From NCBI RefSeq assembly GCF_030269925.1, contig NC_085133.1:7770001-7834000 (forward strand): a DNA stretch of 64,000 nt. The letters run 5' to 3'. Under the pieces are notes generated by a model, which had not been told where the DNA came from, searched no databases, and saw only the letters and a list, made by a program, of their open reading frames with translations. The position numbers were made by a program, and so were the translations under genes. The DNA is from Bombyx mori (Eukaryota > Arthropoda > Insecta > Lepidoptera > Bombycidae). Positions 41,886-52,538 of the stretch are shown one piece after another. Numbering within the stretch: the stretch's first letter is position 1; the number at the start of each line of letters is the position of its first letter.

Positions 41886-42426
41886 CAGTGATTCTCAAAG
41901 TGGTCTATATCGACCCCTAGGGGTCTATGACAGCCAGCAAGGGGCCTACGTCAGCGAAAAAAAATTTGGGGGTCCACGATGGTGGATCTCAACACATACA
42001 CTGATAGTACCTATTTACTTATATCATACTATCTTATAATATCAAGACATCATTAGCCGAGGAGATTTAAGATTAACCCTTACAAAATTGACGCCAAATG
42101 TTGATAATTTATTATTAAAGCATCAGGTTCATCCTTCTCACTAAAAATATTGACTTATTGCTTATGTTATTTTATTTATAGTTTATTTTATGTTACGTAT
42201 ATTTTACATAACAGATACAAAATTTTATTTTGAGTAGTTTTAATTTAAATTCAATTAATAAATGTATAAATTAACATGACGTGTTTTACTTTAAGTTTTT
42301 AACACTAAACTTTACTACAGTTAGAAATTTACAGGAAATCAATATCAGGTAAGTCTAATAAGGGTCTACCCAACACGGAAAAACATGGCAAGGGGTCTAC
42401 GACACAAAAAAGTTTGGGGAACTCTG
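41886..42426. mobile_element. hAT-type MITE with 8-bp target duplication ATCTACAT
   Basis: 541 bp starting CAGTGATTCTCAAAG and ending GGGGAACTCTG, inverted but diverged ends. ATCTACAT is repeated exactly on both sides (41878-41885 and 42427-42434). The interior holds GGGGTCTA motifs near both ends and is otherwise AT-rich, with no transposase. An 8-bp duplication and CAG-type ends are hAT features. Confidence 0.85.
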
Positions 42427-42666
42427 ATCTACATTAACCGATTTATAATAACGATTATGAGTATTTATAGTATAAATATATTTACATACATTCGTGAAGA
42501 TCATACTGTTCCAACGGTTCTTTTTCTTTAACATTAAAAATATATTGTCAGCAAGAATGGTTAAGAGTATTTTTTTCAGTCGTTTTAATTAGTCTTAATA
42601 TGGTTTTTTCAACGCTTTCGTTTGCATCCGTTTCTACTTAATATTACGTACGTACGTTAATACTAG

Positions 42667-43101
42667 TTTTTTTTATAGCTTAGATCAGTGATTCTCAACC
42701 TTTTTTTGTTGCGGCACATATTTAACGACTTCAAAATTAGGCGGCACACAAAAAAAAATGAATTATTTACCTATTACAACACACTGCATAAATAGTTTAT
42801 CAAAAAATTTTAATATACGAAGTAAACTAAAATATACTAATTTTTTTTTGTGGATTTAAATATATATTCATGTTTAAAATATTTTTCTTTTAAAATGATA
42901 TAATTTAATAATATTAACATTATTATATATTCGCAAAATTTGGCGGCACACTTTTGAAATTTGGCGGCACACAAAAGTGCCGCGGAACAGTGGTTGAGAA
43001 TCACTGGCTTAGATGGAGCCTATAGACATCTACGACGTAAATGCCGCCACACACCTTGAGATATGAGTTCTAAGGTCTCAGTATAGTTACAAGTATAGTT
43101 A
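42667..43101 (-). repeat. Family B retroposon split by a MITE
   Basis: The T-run and GCTTAGAT at 42667-42685 continue at 43007 with GCTTAGATGGAGCCTATAGA and the body up to GTATAGTTACAAG. The gap is the MITE at 42686-43006. Confidence 0.75.
42686..43006. mobile_element. hAT-type MITE with 8-bp target duplication GCTTAGAT
   Basis: 321 bp with 15-bp perfect inverted ends CAGTGATTCTCAACC / GGTTGAGAATCACTG. Exact GCTTAGAT duplications lie at 42678-42685 and 43007-43014. Sub-terminal GGCGGCACAC motifs occur on both sides. Non-coding. Confidence 0.92.
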
Positions 43102-43268
43102 CGCCTAATAAATAATATAGTAATAAATAGTATACTTAACTTGTATGTATTTCATTAAAAAAATTGGTACCTGCCTGCGAGATTTGAATGTTGCATCGCT
43201 AGATACAAATGCACCGGGCGTCTTATCCTTTAGGCCGCGACGACATCGGTGATTTAAGATCAGGCACG

Positions 43269-43532
43269 AATTATAATTTGCGTAATTACTGGTGGTAGGA
43301 CCTCTTGTGAGTCCGCACGGGTAGGCACCACCACCCCGCCTATTTCTGCCGTGAAGCAGTAATGCGTTTCGGTTTGAAGGGTGGGGCAGCCGATGTAACT
43401 ATACTGAGACCTTAGAACTTATATATCAAGCTGGATGGCGGCATTTACGTTGTAGATGTCTATGGGCTCCAGTAACCACTTAGTACCAGGTGGGCCGTGA
43501 GATCGTCCACCCACATAAGCAATAAAAAAAAA
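43269..43532 (+). repeat. Family B retroposon, full length
   Basis: Begins AATTATAATTTGCGTAATTA and ends ACATAAGCAATAAAAAAA. The same start sequence is found in the copy at 54828, which defines the 5' boundary of the family at about 255-265 bp. Confidence 0.87.
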
Positions 43533-43571
43533 TTGGCTCTCCTGTAAAGTTGCAAAAATGTCGCTTAAACC

Positions 43572-43774
43572 AAATATGCTATGGAATGAGCTCCCCTCCA
43601 CGGTGTTTCCCGAGCGCTATGACATGTCCTTCTTCAAACGAGGCTTTGGAGAGTATTAAGCGGTAGGCAGCGGCTTGGCTCTGCCCCTGGCATTGCTGAA
43701 GTCCATGGGCGACGGTAACCACTCACCATCAGGTGGGCCGTATGCTCGTCTGCCTACAGGAGCAATAAAAAAAA
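43572..43774 (+). repeat. Family C LINE 3' end with the last codons of its ORF
   Basis: Codons for MLWNELPSTVFPERYDMSFF and KRGFGEY-stop precede the family C 3' UTR (GCGGTAGGCAGCGGCTTGGC ... AGCAATAAAA). The W-x-LPxxVFP-x-YDMxxFK pattern is the C-terminal end of insect LINE ORF2 proteins. It is the clearest evidence that family C is a LINE 3' end. Confidence 0.85.
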
Positions 43775-45192
43775 TTGCATTTCACCTCTCGATAATGTAT
43801 TTAGATTCGAATGTCGCAACCTATGACAGACAGTTACAACAAAACCGCTGACTCGATTGTAGAGCATTCATTGCGTCATTGCGCTGCCAGCAAAACTAAT
43901 ATGTATTAGCTTAAGATTTATGTAGGCACCTCTATGGGATTTTCTTTTTTAAAACCATTACTATCGTCTTTTAATTGAGTAGATAAGTTCTTTAAATCTA
44001 GATTTTGGTATTTGATAAATCTAAATTTTCTTTTAAGTAAATTAAAATTGTTTTGATATTTGAGCATCTAAATGTTATTGTAGATGTTTATAGTAATAAA
44101 ATGTAAATCATTGAACCAGAAACGGATGAAGTAAAAGAAAAACAAAAAGAAAGAACAGAAAAGTCTATTCTTATGGCCCGTTGCTATATAAAACTACTGG
44201 AGATATAGCCCGTGGAGGATTGACGTCAGACATGCGGCTCGTGCCAAATCCCCATGCGTGCTGCGCCCATCCCTCATAGTGGAATAAGAAAAAGGAGAAG
44301 AAGCTTATTTATTTTATTTATTTATTTCATTTACTTTAGATTTTGCATCCCTATTATATTCATTAACATTTCATTTATACTAGAATTAAATAAAAATAAT
44401 AACTACAATCTTGGAATAAAACAAAAGCAATAATAATAATAATAATAGTAAAACAAAACAAAAAGAAAGTCAAAATTAACATCAAAACTACCTAAACCTA
44501 AAGTTTTCTAGAAAAATTATCCAGGTTTTGATAGAATTTTTTAGTTACAGTTCGTTCTACACTTAATTATCTCTTATTAATGAACGTAAGGTAATTTTGA
44601 ATTTACCTATTTAAGGGATGGTCTTTTATCTATAGTATTTATCGGAGTATTTATTATAATAAGTATAAAATTTATCGAAGAGCCGTTGTATGTTTATCAT
44701 CACGTTAAAGCACTTATCGCTATTGATAAGATATGCACTATTGAAACTGAATAGGAATGACACGGACAAATTATGTGACGCACCTTTAAGGTCCTGGTAG
44801 CTTATAAGTCTTATAAGTCGAAACAAAACAATTGTACTTGAGATTTTATCGACAGCCTTTAATGATCTTGATTTTACTTCCACTCTCTCTTCTCCTCTAA
44901 TCGTTCGTTCATTGCTGAGCATCATGATGCGCCTTCCTGAGACATTTTCTTAGAATCTTTACCCATCTATATCGGTTAGTAGCACAGTGAATTTCGCGCT
45001 CAATCTTATGTCCAGGTACTAAGACACTTGACTTCTCCATCTTTTAGGGATCCGATCCCTGGATCACTTTCCATCCACTTTGTCTGTCACTATGAGTCTC
45101 TTCAGGTTATCAGAGAGTTTTCTTGCTATACGACCGAAATACTGCAGCATTCTCTGTAGATATATATCGGGGAAACCTCTGATCGATTTTTA
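43775..45192. other. No gene recognised
   Basis: AT-rich with (AAT)n near 44430. A block at 44210-44290 (GACGTCAGACATGC ... CCCATCCCTCATAGTGG) has a diverged partner near 47065-47150, probably another dispersed repeat. Confidence 0.4.
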
Positions 45193-45510
45193 AAACACGT
45201 CATTACGGATCCTCCCTGTCCATTAACGGTGCTTTTAGGTACCACAAGCACCGGTCATCGTCCTCGTCGAACTCGTCGCTTGCGATGAAGGGCTCGGCGA
45301 GTGAATTAACCCATAGACACAGCCCACTGAGTTTCTTGCGGGATTTTCTCAGTTGGTCGCGTTTCCGATCCGGTGGTAGATTCTGCGAAGCACTGCTCTT
45401 GCTATGGCCAGTGTTAGCAACACACCCGGTTTCAGCCCCGTGAGCTCACCTACACGTCAAGGAGAAGCTGTAATAATCTCTCGAGGCTATCAGCATAGGT
45501 AGAAAAAAAG
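45193..45510 (+). repeat. Family A SINE, near full length
   Basis: From AAACACGTCATTACGGATCC to CATAGGTAGAAAAAAAG in sense orientation, with all internal blocks. Confidence 0.87.
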
Positions 45511-45524
45511 AAGAAGTTAGCAGC

Positions 45525-45605
45525 GCATATTTTATTGACTTCAACTATATTGCCGATATCCCCTAATTTTTGTTATCCTGAAATCGGTTTTCATTTCTTC
45601 AACTA
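45525..45605. repeat. Family G repeat fragment
   Basis: TTATTGACTTCAACTATATT and GAAATCGGTTTTCATTTC follow the order of the copy at 9243-9475. Confidence 0.4.
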
Positions 45606-45874
45606 CTGTAATATTACGTATCAACAAAACGGTAATAAATAAATTAAAAACTACACTGATATCGAATGAGTAATACTTTGTTTACAAAACCGTAACACAC
45701 ATTTTCTATTTACCTATTTGATACATTAGAAAATCATAAACAAGAAAATGAAAGAATACAATACAAACAGCGTTTATCTACGATTTTCCTATCAAATTCC
45801 AAAGTACGATAGATTGCACCGATGTATGTTTTTACATTCGCATCTACGCATCGTGCAATTGAACTTTGATACAT

Positions 45875-46214
45875 ATCTATACATATAAATAAAAATGGAA
45901 TGTCTGTTTGTAGTATTGAAATTTTTACTACATGCATATGAATATACGGTACATACACCAAAATAACATTTTTTTTAAATTTTTGTCTGTGTTTCTGTTC
46001 CGGCTAACCTCTGGAACGGCTGGACCGATTTTGATGAGACTTTCACTAATAGGTAGCTGATGATATAAGGAGTAACTTAGGCTACTATTTGTAGACTAGC
46101 TTCGCCCTGCGGCGTCACCCGTAGTTACTGTCGTACCGCTCGCAACATGGCGGGACTCGCCTATCAATAATAAAATTTAATGTTTCCGAAGCGAAGCGAG
46201 GGCGGGTCGCTAGT
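45875..46214 (+). mobile_element. Lep1/Helitron-like repeat ending GGTCGCTAGT
   Basis: TAAATAAAAATGGAATGTCT, GGCTGGACCGATTTTGATGA, CTAGCTTCGCCCTGCGGCGT and GGCGGGTCGCTAGT match the copy at 15981-16339 block for block. Confidence 0.62.
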
Positions 46215-46596
46215 CTTTTATATATTTACCAACCTATCTAAACGTTTATATTAGCGAATCACTAGAATCAACTTCGGATTCGTTTAGTCTTTGTAGAGAT
46301 CCGGAAATAATGAACAAAAACAAAATTACTTTGTTTTTATAATTAGATGATGGATTATCAACTTTGCACAATAACATGATTGATGTATGTAACGCACACA
46401 TGGGTAATTTCCTTTTGCAACTCATAAAGGCCACGAGAAAACGACTGTGTTAATATTTGCTTTCTCGTCTCGTTGATAATACACGAATATTTTGATGTAT
46501 GATCATCATTTTAATGTGGAGCTAACACGAAATAAGGTTCTGCGTCTGCCATTGTTCGTGTCTATCTTATTTTGCCATTTTGAGGTTATTATTACT

Positions 46597-46830
46597 TATT
46601 GCTTTCGTGGGTGGATGAGTTTACGAGCCACCTGATGTTAAGTGGTTACCGGAGCGTATAGATAATGTAAAATGTAATAGTAAATGTCGCCGCCCATCAT
46701 AAGATATGAGTTCTAAGGCCTCAAGTACGCCCTACTCTTCAAAACGAAACGCATTACTGCTTCACGGCAGAAATAGGCAGGGCGGTGGTACCTACCCGTG
46801 CGGACTCGCAAGACGTCCTACCAGCAGTAA
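46597..46830 (-). repeat. Family B retroposon
   Basis: TATTGCTTTCGTGGGTGGAT ... CGCATTACTGCTTCACGGCA ... GTCCTACCAGCAGTAA. Moderately diverged. Confidence 0.82.
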
Positions 46831-46913
46831 ACTCGCTGTATTATAAAAATACAGAAAATCAAATGCGATATTTTATAAAAAAAAAATATAAATAAAAAAA
46901 AATTATCCATCCC

Positions 46914-47025
46914 TTTTTTATTGCCCTTGTAAGCACACGAGCATACGGCCCACTCGATGGTGAGTGATTACCGTCGCCCATGGACTTCAGCAATGCCAGG
47001 GGCAGAGCCAAGCCGCTGCCTACCG
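46914..47025 (-). repeat. Family C retroposon 3' end
   Basis: TTGCCCTTGTAAGCACACGA ... CAAGCCGCTGCCTACCG. Confidence 0.85.
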
Positions 47026-47297
47026 AATGCAATGGATATATGGAGATGCAATCCAAGAAGGTTTGACGTCAGGCAGGTCGTAATACTCATGCTAAATCTC
47101 TATGCAGCATGATAACATGAGATGCTGCGTCCATCCCACACTCACCCATATCGACACTTCAGATTGGCGACATTCACGTTGTGATATTTACGGACTCCGG
47201 TAACCAAAACAGACAAGGACCTTGGACTTTGAATTTATTCACCAAATAAAAAATTCACTAATTAAAAAAAAACCTTGTAATCATATTATGAGTTCAA

Positions 47298-47388
47298 TTT
47301 TTTTTTATTGCCCTTGTGGTAGTGAGCGGTTACCGTCGCCCATGGACGTCAGCAATGCTAGGAGCAGAGACAACCTGCTGCCTACCGT
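47298..47388 (-). repeat. Family C retroposon 3' end, internally deleted
   Basis: T-run, TTGCCCTTGTGGTAGTGAGC: the block AGGCAGACGAGCATACGGCC is missing. Ends CTGCTGCCTACCG. An imperfect tandem of about 29 bp (AAATTTTTACTAAYTACTAC) follows at about 47442-47500. Confidence 0.75.
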
Positions 47389-48045
47389 TAAACAGCTACC
47401 GTTATTTTCAGTGAGAACATTTTCGAAATTTATTACTTATAAATTTTTACTAATTACTACTACTACAAGTAAATTTTTACTAACTACTACTACAAAATTT
47501 ATACTTATTAAATTCGTTGTCGTTGTCTAAAGACACATTTTCTTGTAGTGCCTACTCCATTGGCGGAGGGTCGGCCTTAATTGACCTGATTCACTTTTTT
47601 GCATTGGCAACTCCATTTCATTCTATGATATACCTCAAATCAATTAATGATGATTAAAGGTATTATTTTCCTTCCCAGTAGAGTGCAAATACAATAATTC
47701 ATACTTATTATTTTTCTACATCGAACTAATTAAAATTATTATCATAATTGGAAAAAAAACCCCAACCGATAAAACAACATTTTGTAACAAACACACTCCA
47801 CAAATTATACAATTAGGCGCTTTTAAACCTATCGAAGTTATTGTATGAATAATTTTAGCGAACGTCAATTATAATAACCTTGTCTAAGTAATAAAAAAAT
47901 TTGCTGTCAATTGAATTCGCAACGGGAAACGAAACGAGTCTTTGATTTGATCGTGCCCAGATCGTTTGAAGGTCGAATCTTGACTGATAAGGTCAAATAT
48001 TGGCGATACTTCACGGTATAAAGCCTTCACTACCTCTTCGATCTA
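47389..48045. other. No gene recognised
   Basis: AT-rich; nothing beyond the short tandem described with the preceding element. Confidence 0.4.
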
Positions 48046-48160
48046 TTTTTTTTGTTTTATTGCCTTTGTAGGCAGACGAGCATACGGCTCACCTGATGGT
48101 AAGTGGTCACCGTCGCTCATGGACGTCAGTAATGCCAGGGGCAGAGCCAAGCAGCTGCCT
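48046..48160 (-). repeat. Family C retroposon 3' end
   Basis: TTGCCTTTGTAGGCAGACGA ... CAAGCAGCTGCCTA. It ends next to a family A copy. Confidence 0.85.
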
Positions 48161-48198
48161 AATAGACTCTAGTCGTTAGACGTAACTGGCTCGGTGAT

Positions 48199-48483
48199 TT
48201 TAAGACCCTCAAGCACCGATCACCGTCTTGGTCGAACCCGTCGCTTGTGACGAAGAGTTCGACGAGCGAACTAACCCATAGATACAGCCCACTGAGTTTC
48301 TCGCCGGACCTTCTCAGTGGGTCGCGATTCCGATCCCGTGATAGATTCAGCGAAGCACTGCTCTCGCTAGGGCTAGTGTTAGCAAATTCTCTCAGATTGA
48401 GCCTGTGAGCTCGCCTACCCGTCCGGGCATAGCTAGAATAGCCTCTGAAGCTACCAGCGATTAGATTAGCTATAGAAAAAAAA
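48199..48483 (+). repeat. Family A SINE, 5'-truncated
   Basis: Starts in the AAGCACCGATCACCGT block and runs to the A-run after TAGCTATAG. All later blocks are present. Confidence 0.82.
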
Positions 48484-49139
48484 CTGTTGTAACTCAGATC
48501 CCGGGATTTATTCCCTGTTGGAATCAGTGTTTTTCCTATGGATATATTTGTTTTTCCGGGTCCGCATGTTTTCTTGTTATCTCGTATATGTTTGAGGCTC
48601 ATCTTTCAATATTCGGATAATAAATTAATGAACACACATAAAATACAGCAACAGATTTTTGGTAAATGTCAAATGAATAGTTTTCGCGTGACATTTCTGA
48701 TAAACAGGTTTGCTCAAACAAAGTCTGCGAAGCTCAAATGTTTTGCCGAATCTTTATCAAGAATTGGCTACGTACGCGAATTATTAAATGAACTGCGATG
48801 ATAAACATTTTCTTAATATTTTATTTTCATTGGCACTAGAACTTTTTATAATTAAAATAGACTTAAAAGCCATTTGATCGTATTATATGCGTAAAGAAAA
48901 TTAGTTGACTCTCTCGGCATAGTGAAGCAAGTCATTGGGAAAAGGGTAAGGTCCCTCAATGCTGAAAAGGCATTCCGTATCTGTGATAAAGTCATAAGAT
49001 TTTATAGACGCCTACTCATAAATAATAAATAATATAAATAAATAAAATAAAATAAAAAGCCTTTTATTTCGTACAAGTGACATAAAAAATTGGCAAAAAC
49101 AAAAAAATTTATGCAATTCTTAACTAATAAAATGAAATA
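48484..49139. other. No gene recognised
   Basis: A plus-strand open frame at 48538-48801 (87 codons) has no domain signature and is probably chance. Confidence 0.4.
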
Positions 49140-49590
49140 ATTTTTTTTTTTTTTTTTCCTACCTAAGCTGAGAGCCTTGAGAGGCTATGTCAGCGTAACC
49201 CTAATTTTTGTAGGTGAGCTCACGGGGCTCAAACCTGATGACGTTGCTAACACGAACCCTAGCAAGAGCCGTGCTTCGCAGAATCTACCACCGGATCGGA
49301 AACGCGACCCACTGAGAAGATCCGGCGAGAAACTCAGTGGGCTGTGTCTGAGAGTTAGTTTACTCGTCGAGCCCTTCGTCGCAAGCGACGGGTTCGACGA
49401 GAACGGTGACCGGTGCTTGAAGTACCTAGAAGCACCGTTAGTGGATCGGGAGGATCCGAGATGACGTGTTTTGGGCGACGTCGACTGCTTTCCATTCTGT
49501 CCGCAGGATCGGGAATGTAGTTACCGGCGGCCACGATGAGAGGGTTCTCGTGTCGTGCCGCTTTATCGAAGTGGCGCATTGACGCCGACT
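49140..49590 (-). repeat. Family A SINE, longest copy
   Basis: Long T-run (about 18), then the full family order to GACGTGTTTTGGGCGACGTC at about 49484. It continues for about 100 bp with GTAGTTACCGGCGGCCACGA, which the other copies lack, so the family's 5' end may be extended here. The extended boundary is uncertain. Confidence 0.8.
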
Positions 49591-49635
49591 GCATATACTA
49601 TTAAATAATATATCTGTTGTATAATATTAGGTATT

Positions 49636-49770
49636 ATTTCCCACTTGCAAGAACCCCTCTTCGGGTAAAGGCCTCCTCCAAGGATAGCCAATCTTCTCTG
49701 GATTGCGCAATTTTAATGCAATTTGTAGTTGCTACCTTCTTTATACCATCTTCCCATCTAGTATATGGTA
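49636..49770 (-). pseudogene. LINE ORF2 C-terminal fragment
   Basis: Diverged copy of 26560-26720 (shared blocks TATTTCCCACTTGCAAGAAC and GGATAGCCAATCTTCTCT). Confidence 0.65.
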
Positions 49771-49919
49771 TATGACTACTCATACAGTCGCTTAAATAAA
49801 TATTACTCAAGTATGTGAAGGCACACGTTTGTAAAGTTCCCGAGAAAAATAATTAGTACATACTTAATTCAATTTAGACATGACTTAAACAATATGATCT
49901 ACGGAACATAAAAATTTAG

Positions 49920-50168
49920 TTTTTTTTTTTATTGCTTAGGTGAGTGGACTAGCTCACAGCCCACCTGGTGTTAAATGGTTACTGGAGCCCATAGACATCT
50001 ACAACGTAAATGCGCCACCCACCTTGAGATATAAGTTCTAAGGTCTCAAGTATAGTTACAACGGCTGCCCCACCTTTCAAACCGAAACGCATTACTGCTT
50101 CACGACAGAAATAGGCAGGGTGATGGTATCTACCCGCGCGGCCTCACAAGAGGTCCTACCACCAGTAA
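49920..50168 (-). repeat. Family B retroposon
   Basis: T-run, GCTTAGGTGAGTGGACTAGC ... CTTCACGACAGAAATAGG ... GTCCTACCACCAGTAA. Confidence 0.86.
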
Positions 50169-50280
50169 TAGTAGTTTAAATATAGTTTATAGAAAATCCT
50201 TTAGAAAATAGACACAATTGTTAAAGCTTTTAAGAATAATAAATTTCACGGCTCGGTTTTAGCAAATCATAGACATATTA

Positions 50281-51524
50281 GGGGTTAAAATATGAAATTA
50301 CTGATTTGTGCTGAAAAATAAATTCTTATTTTTTTCAATTTAACATATTTATTTAATCAAAACATTTACTATTATTATCTATACATTGCTCCCATCTAAT
50401 AGGAAGGTAATTTATCCTTTTGCGATAGAGCTCTGGTGATCTAGGCTCTACAAACTGTGTGAAAGCATTTTGTACTGCCTCCAAGGAAGAAAACTTTTTA
50501 TTACGTAGAAAATTGTCCAAATCACGAAAAAAATGGTAGTCCGTTGGAGCAAGGTCTAGCGAATACGGAGGGTGACGATTTTTTTCTAATTGTAATTCCT
50601 GTAGAGTTAAAACGGTTTCTCGTGCTGTATGAGGTCTCGCGTTATCATGGAGCAATAATGGTGAAGATCGATTCATGAGTCGGGGCTGTTTCACTGCAAG
50701 TTTTGCTATCATGTTTCAGAGTTCGACACAGTAGACATCTGCCGTTATTGCTTGACCAGATCGGAGAAAGCTATAGTGAATAACACCAGCCTGAGACCAC
50801 CAAACAGTTACTATTACCTTTTTATTGGTAAGCTTTGCTTTAGGACACTGTAGCAGTGTTTGACCTGGGGTCAGCCATTGAATTTTTGCTTAAGGTTACC
50901 GCAATGAATCCACTTTTCATCACATGTCACAATTCGATCCAATATTCCTTCACTTCTGTATCGATTCAACAAGGCAACACCAGTTTTTTTCTACAGATCA
51001 GTCAAATCATGAGGTACCCATTTTTTATATATTTTTTATTTTATTGATTTGACGCAAATGAGTCAATATTGTTGGTAAGGTAACGTTAAGCCATGTCGCT
51101 AATTCCTGGGTAGTTTGGCTCGGATCGGCTTCCACCATCTCTTTCAATTCATTGTGTGGGCGGTCCTCCACGTGGTTCGTTCTTCAAATCAAAATTTCCA
51201 TCATGAAAGCGTTTAAACCAAAATCGCACGGTGCGTTCATTACCAGTCCCCTCTCCAAACGCAACATTGTTATTGAGAGCTGTTTCTGCGGCGTTAGTTC
51301 CGCGTCGGAACACGTATTCAAATATTCAGCTTAGACATTCTTGTCTGAATATGTAAAAAAAAACAACTGAAAGTCAATAATCGAATGTTGCACATTTTTA
51401 AAATAAGAAGAACATCATATGTACCATTTGAAAAAAGTTTCACTCAAAAATCTCAAACCATGAAGGTTCTGTGTCAACTCGAAGTACCTATTACAATAAA
51501 ACGACAATTTCATACTTTAACCCC
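50281..51524 (-). mobile_element. Degraded mariner (DD34D) element with TA target duplication
   Basis: Ends GGGGTTAAAATATGAAATT and its inverted partner AATTTCATACTTTAACCCC bound 1244 bp, each flanked by TA. On the minus strand the transposase is broken. The C-terminal 119 codons (50353-50712) keep LLLHDNARPHT and LAPTDYHFF with 34 residues between the two Asp, the DD34D signature. N-terminal pieces (VRFWFKRFHDGNFD) are recognisable near 51170-51235 but are out of frame with stops. Non-functional. Confidence 0.88.
50353..50712 (-). pseudogene. Mariner transposase, C-terminal remnant
   Basis: Cut-and-paste transposase fragment carrying the second and third catalytic Asp in HDNARPH and PTDYHFF. 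The first Asp and the DNA-binding domain lie beyond frameshifts. It ends at the natural C-terminus near the inverted repeat. Confidence 0.85.
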
Positions 51525-52100
51525 TATTAATTAATATACTTTACAGTTTTCGTGGACACTCACGACTGACTATTCGAAGCGTTAGGTTAATGGTAAAATA
51601 AATTTTAATCATACAAATTGTGAACATTTATACATATATGTGCATACAAATATAGTGAACGATTGGCGTATTATAAGGAAAAGTATAGTGACAGATGATT
51701 GAGCCGTTTTTAGTATTGTTTGTATACCGTATATGTATATTGTTGGTATGTCGCTGCGTACGTGAGGACGGTCGTGTTGACATGGTCACGGGACGACAAC
51801 CAATCACGGGGGATCGCTGGAAAGGCACGGCACGCTTATAATGATTACATCGATTTATTTAAACTTTAGCCCCACTACAGGAGCAGAGTTTAAGCGAATC
51901 AAAAGGCGAAAACTGAAAAAAATGACAATTTGCACTGCCTTTTCTAATCTATGTCAATTATTTCAAAAGTTGATTCGTGTATGAAAGTGGCTTTGAGATC
52001 GTTAAATTTAAACTGAAATACTTGATCCTCATTTTTTTTCGTCAGACCGTGCGTGACGGTAATGACTCACCATCAGGCCTACAAGTTCAATATTCGAACA

Positions 52101-52374
52101 CACTATATATAAAAATGAATTGCTGTTCGTTAGTCTCGCTAAAACCCGAGAACGGATGGACCGATTTAGCAAATTTTGGTCTTGAATTATTCGTGGAAGT
52201 CCAGAGAAGGTTTAAAAGGTGAATAAATATGAAAATGCCCGGAATTATATAAAGACAAACAATTTTGATTTTCCCTTGATGTGTCCCACATTGGACGGAT
52301 TCCTTTTGTTTGTTTTAAGTTTAGGTCTTTTATTTAACGATTGAGGCACTACGAAGTCTGCCGGGTCAGCTAGT
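52101..52374 (+). mobile_element. Helitron-like dispersed repeat ending GGGTCAGCTAGT
   Basis: ATATAAAAATGAATTGCTGT, AACGGATGGACCGATTTAGC, GTGGAAGTCCAGAGAAGG and AAGTCTGCCGGGTCAGCTAG are in the order of a very common lepidopteran repeat known to me from memory. Confidence 0.6.
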
Positions 52375-52538
52375 CTTTTATAAATATGTATAACCACTTT
52401 TAGGGTTTAATCTCTCTCGTTTATTAAATCCCATGTTTCGAACACTACAGTATTCGTGGGTGCAGATACGACTCAGTTATAATTATATATACGACTCGAA
52501 AAAAACGATTAAAATATTACACTGCTTAAATATAACTA

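Noticed and set aside
41709..41891. 60-codon ORF with YSNDDEEIFRDNVDVSYEQL
   Set aside because: The peptide looks protein-like, but it ends inside a MITE target duplication and has no splice support; left uncalled.
48159..48602. 147-codon minus-strand ORF with SRDRNRDPLRRSGEKLSGL
   Set aside because: This peptide recurs wherever the family A SINE is read in that frame (also near 6800, 37000 and 49300), so it is a SINE artefact.
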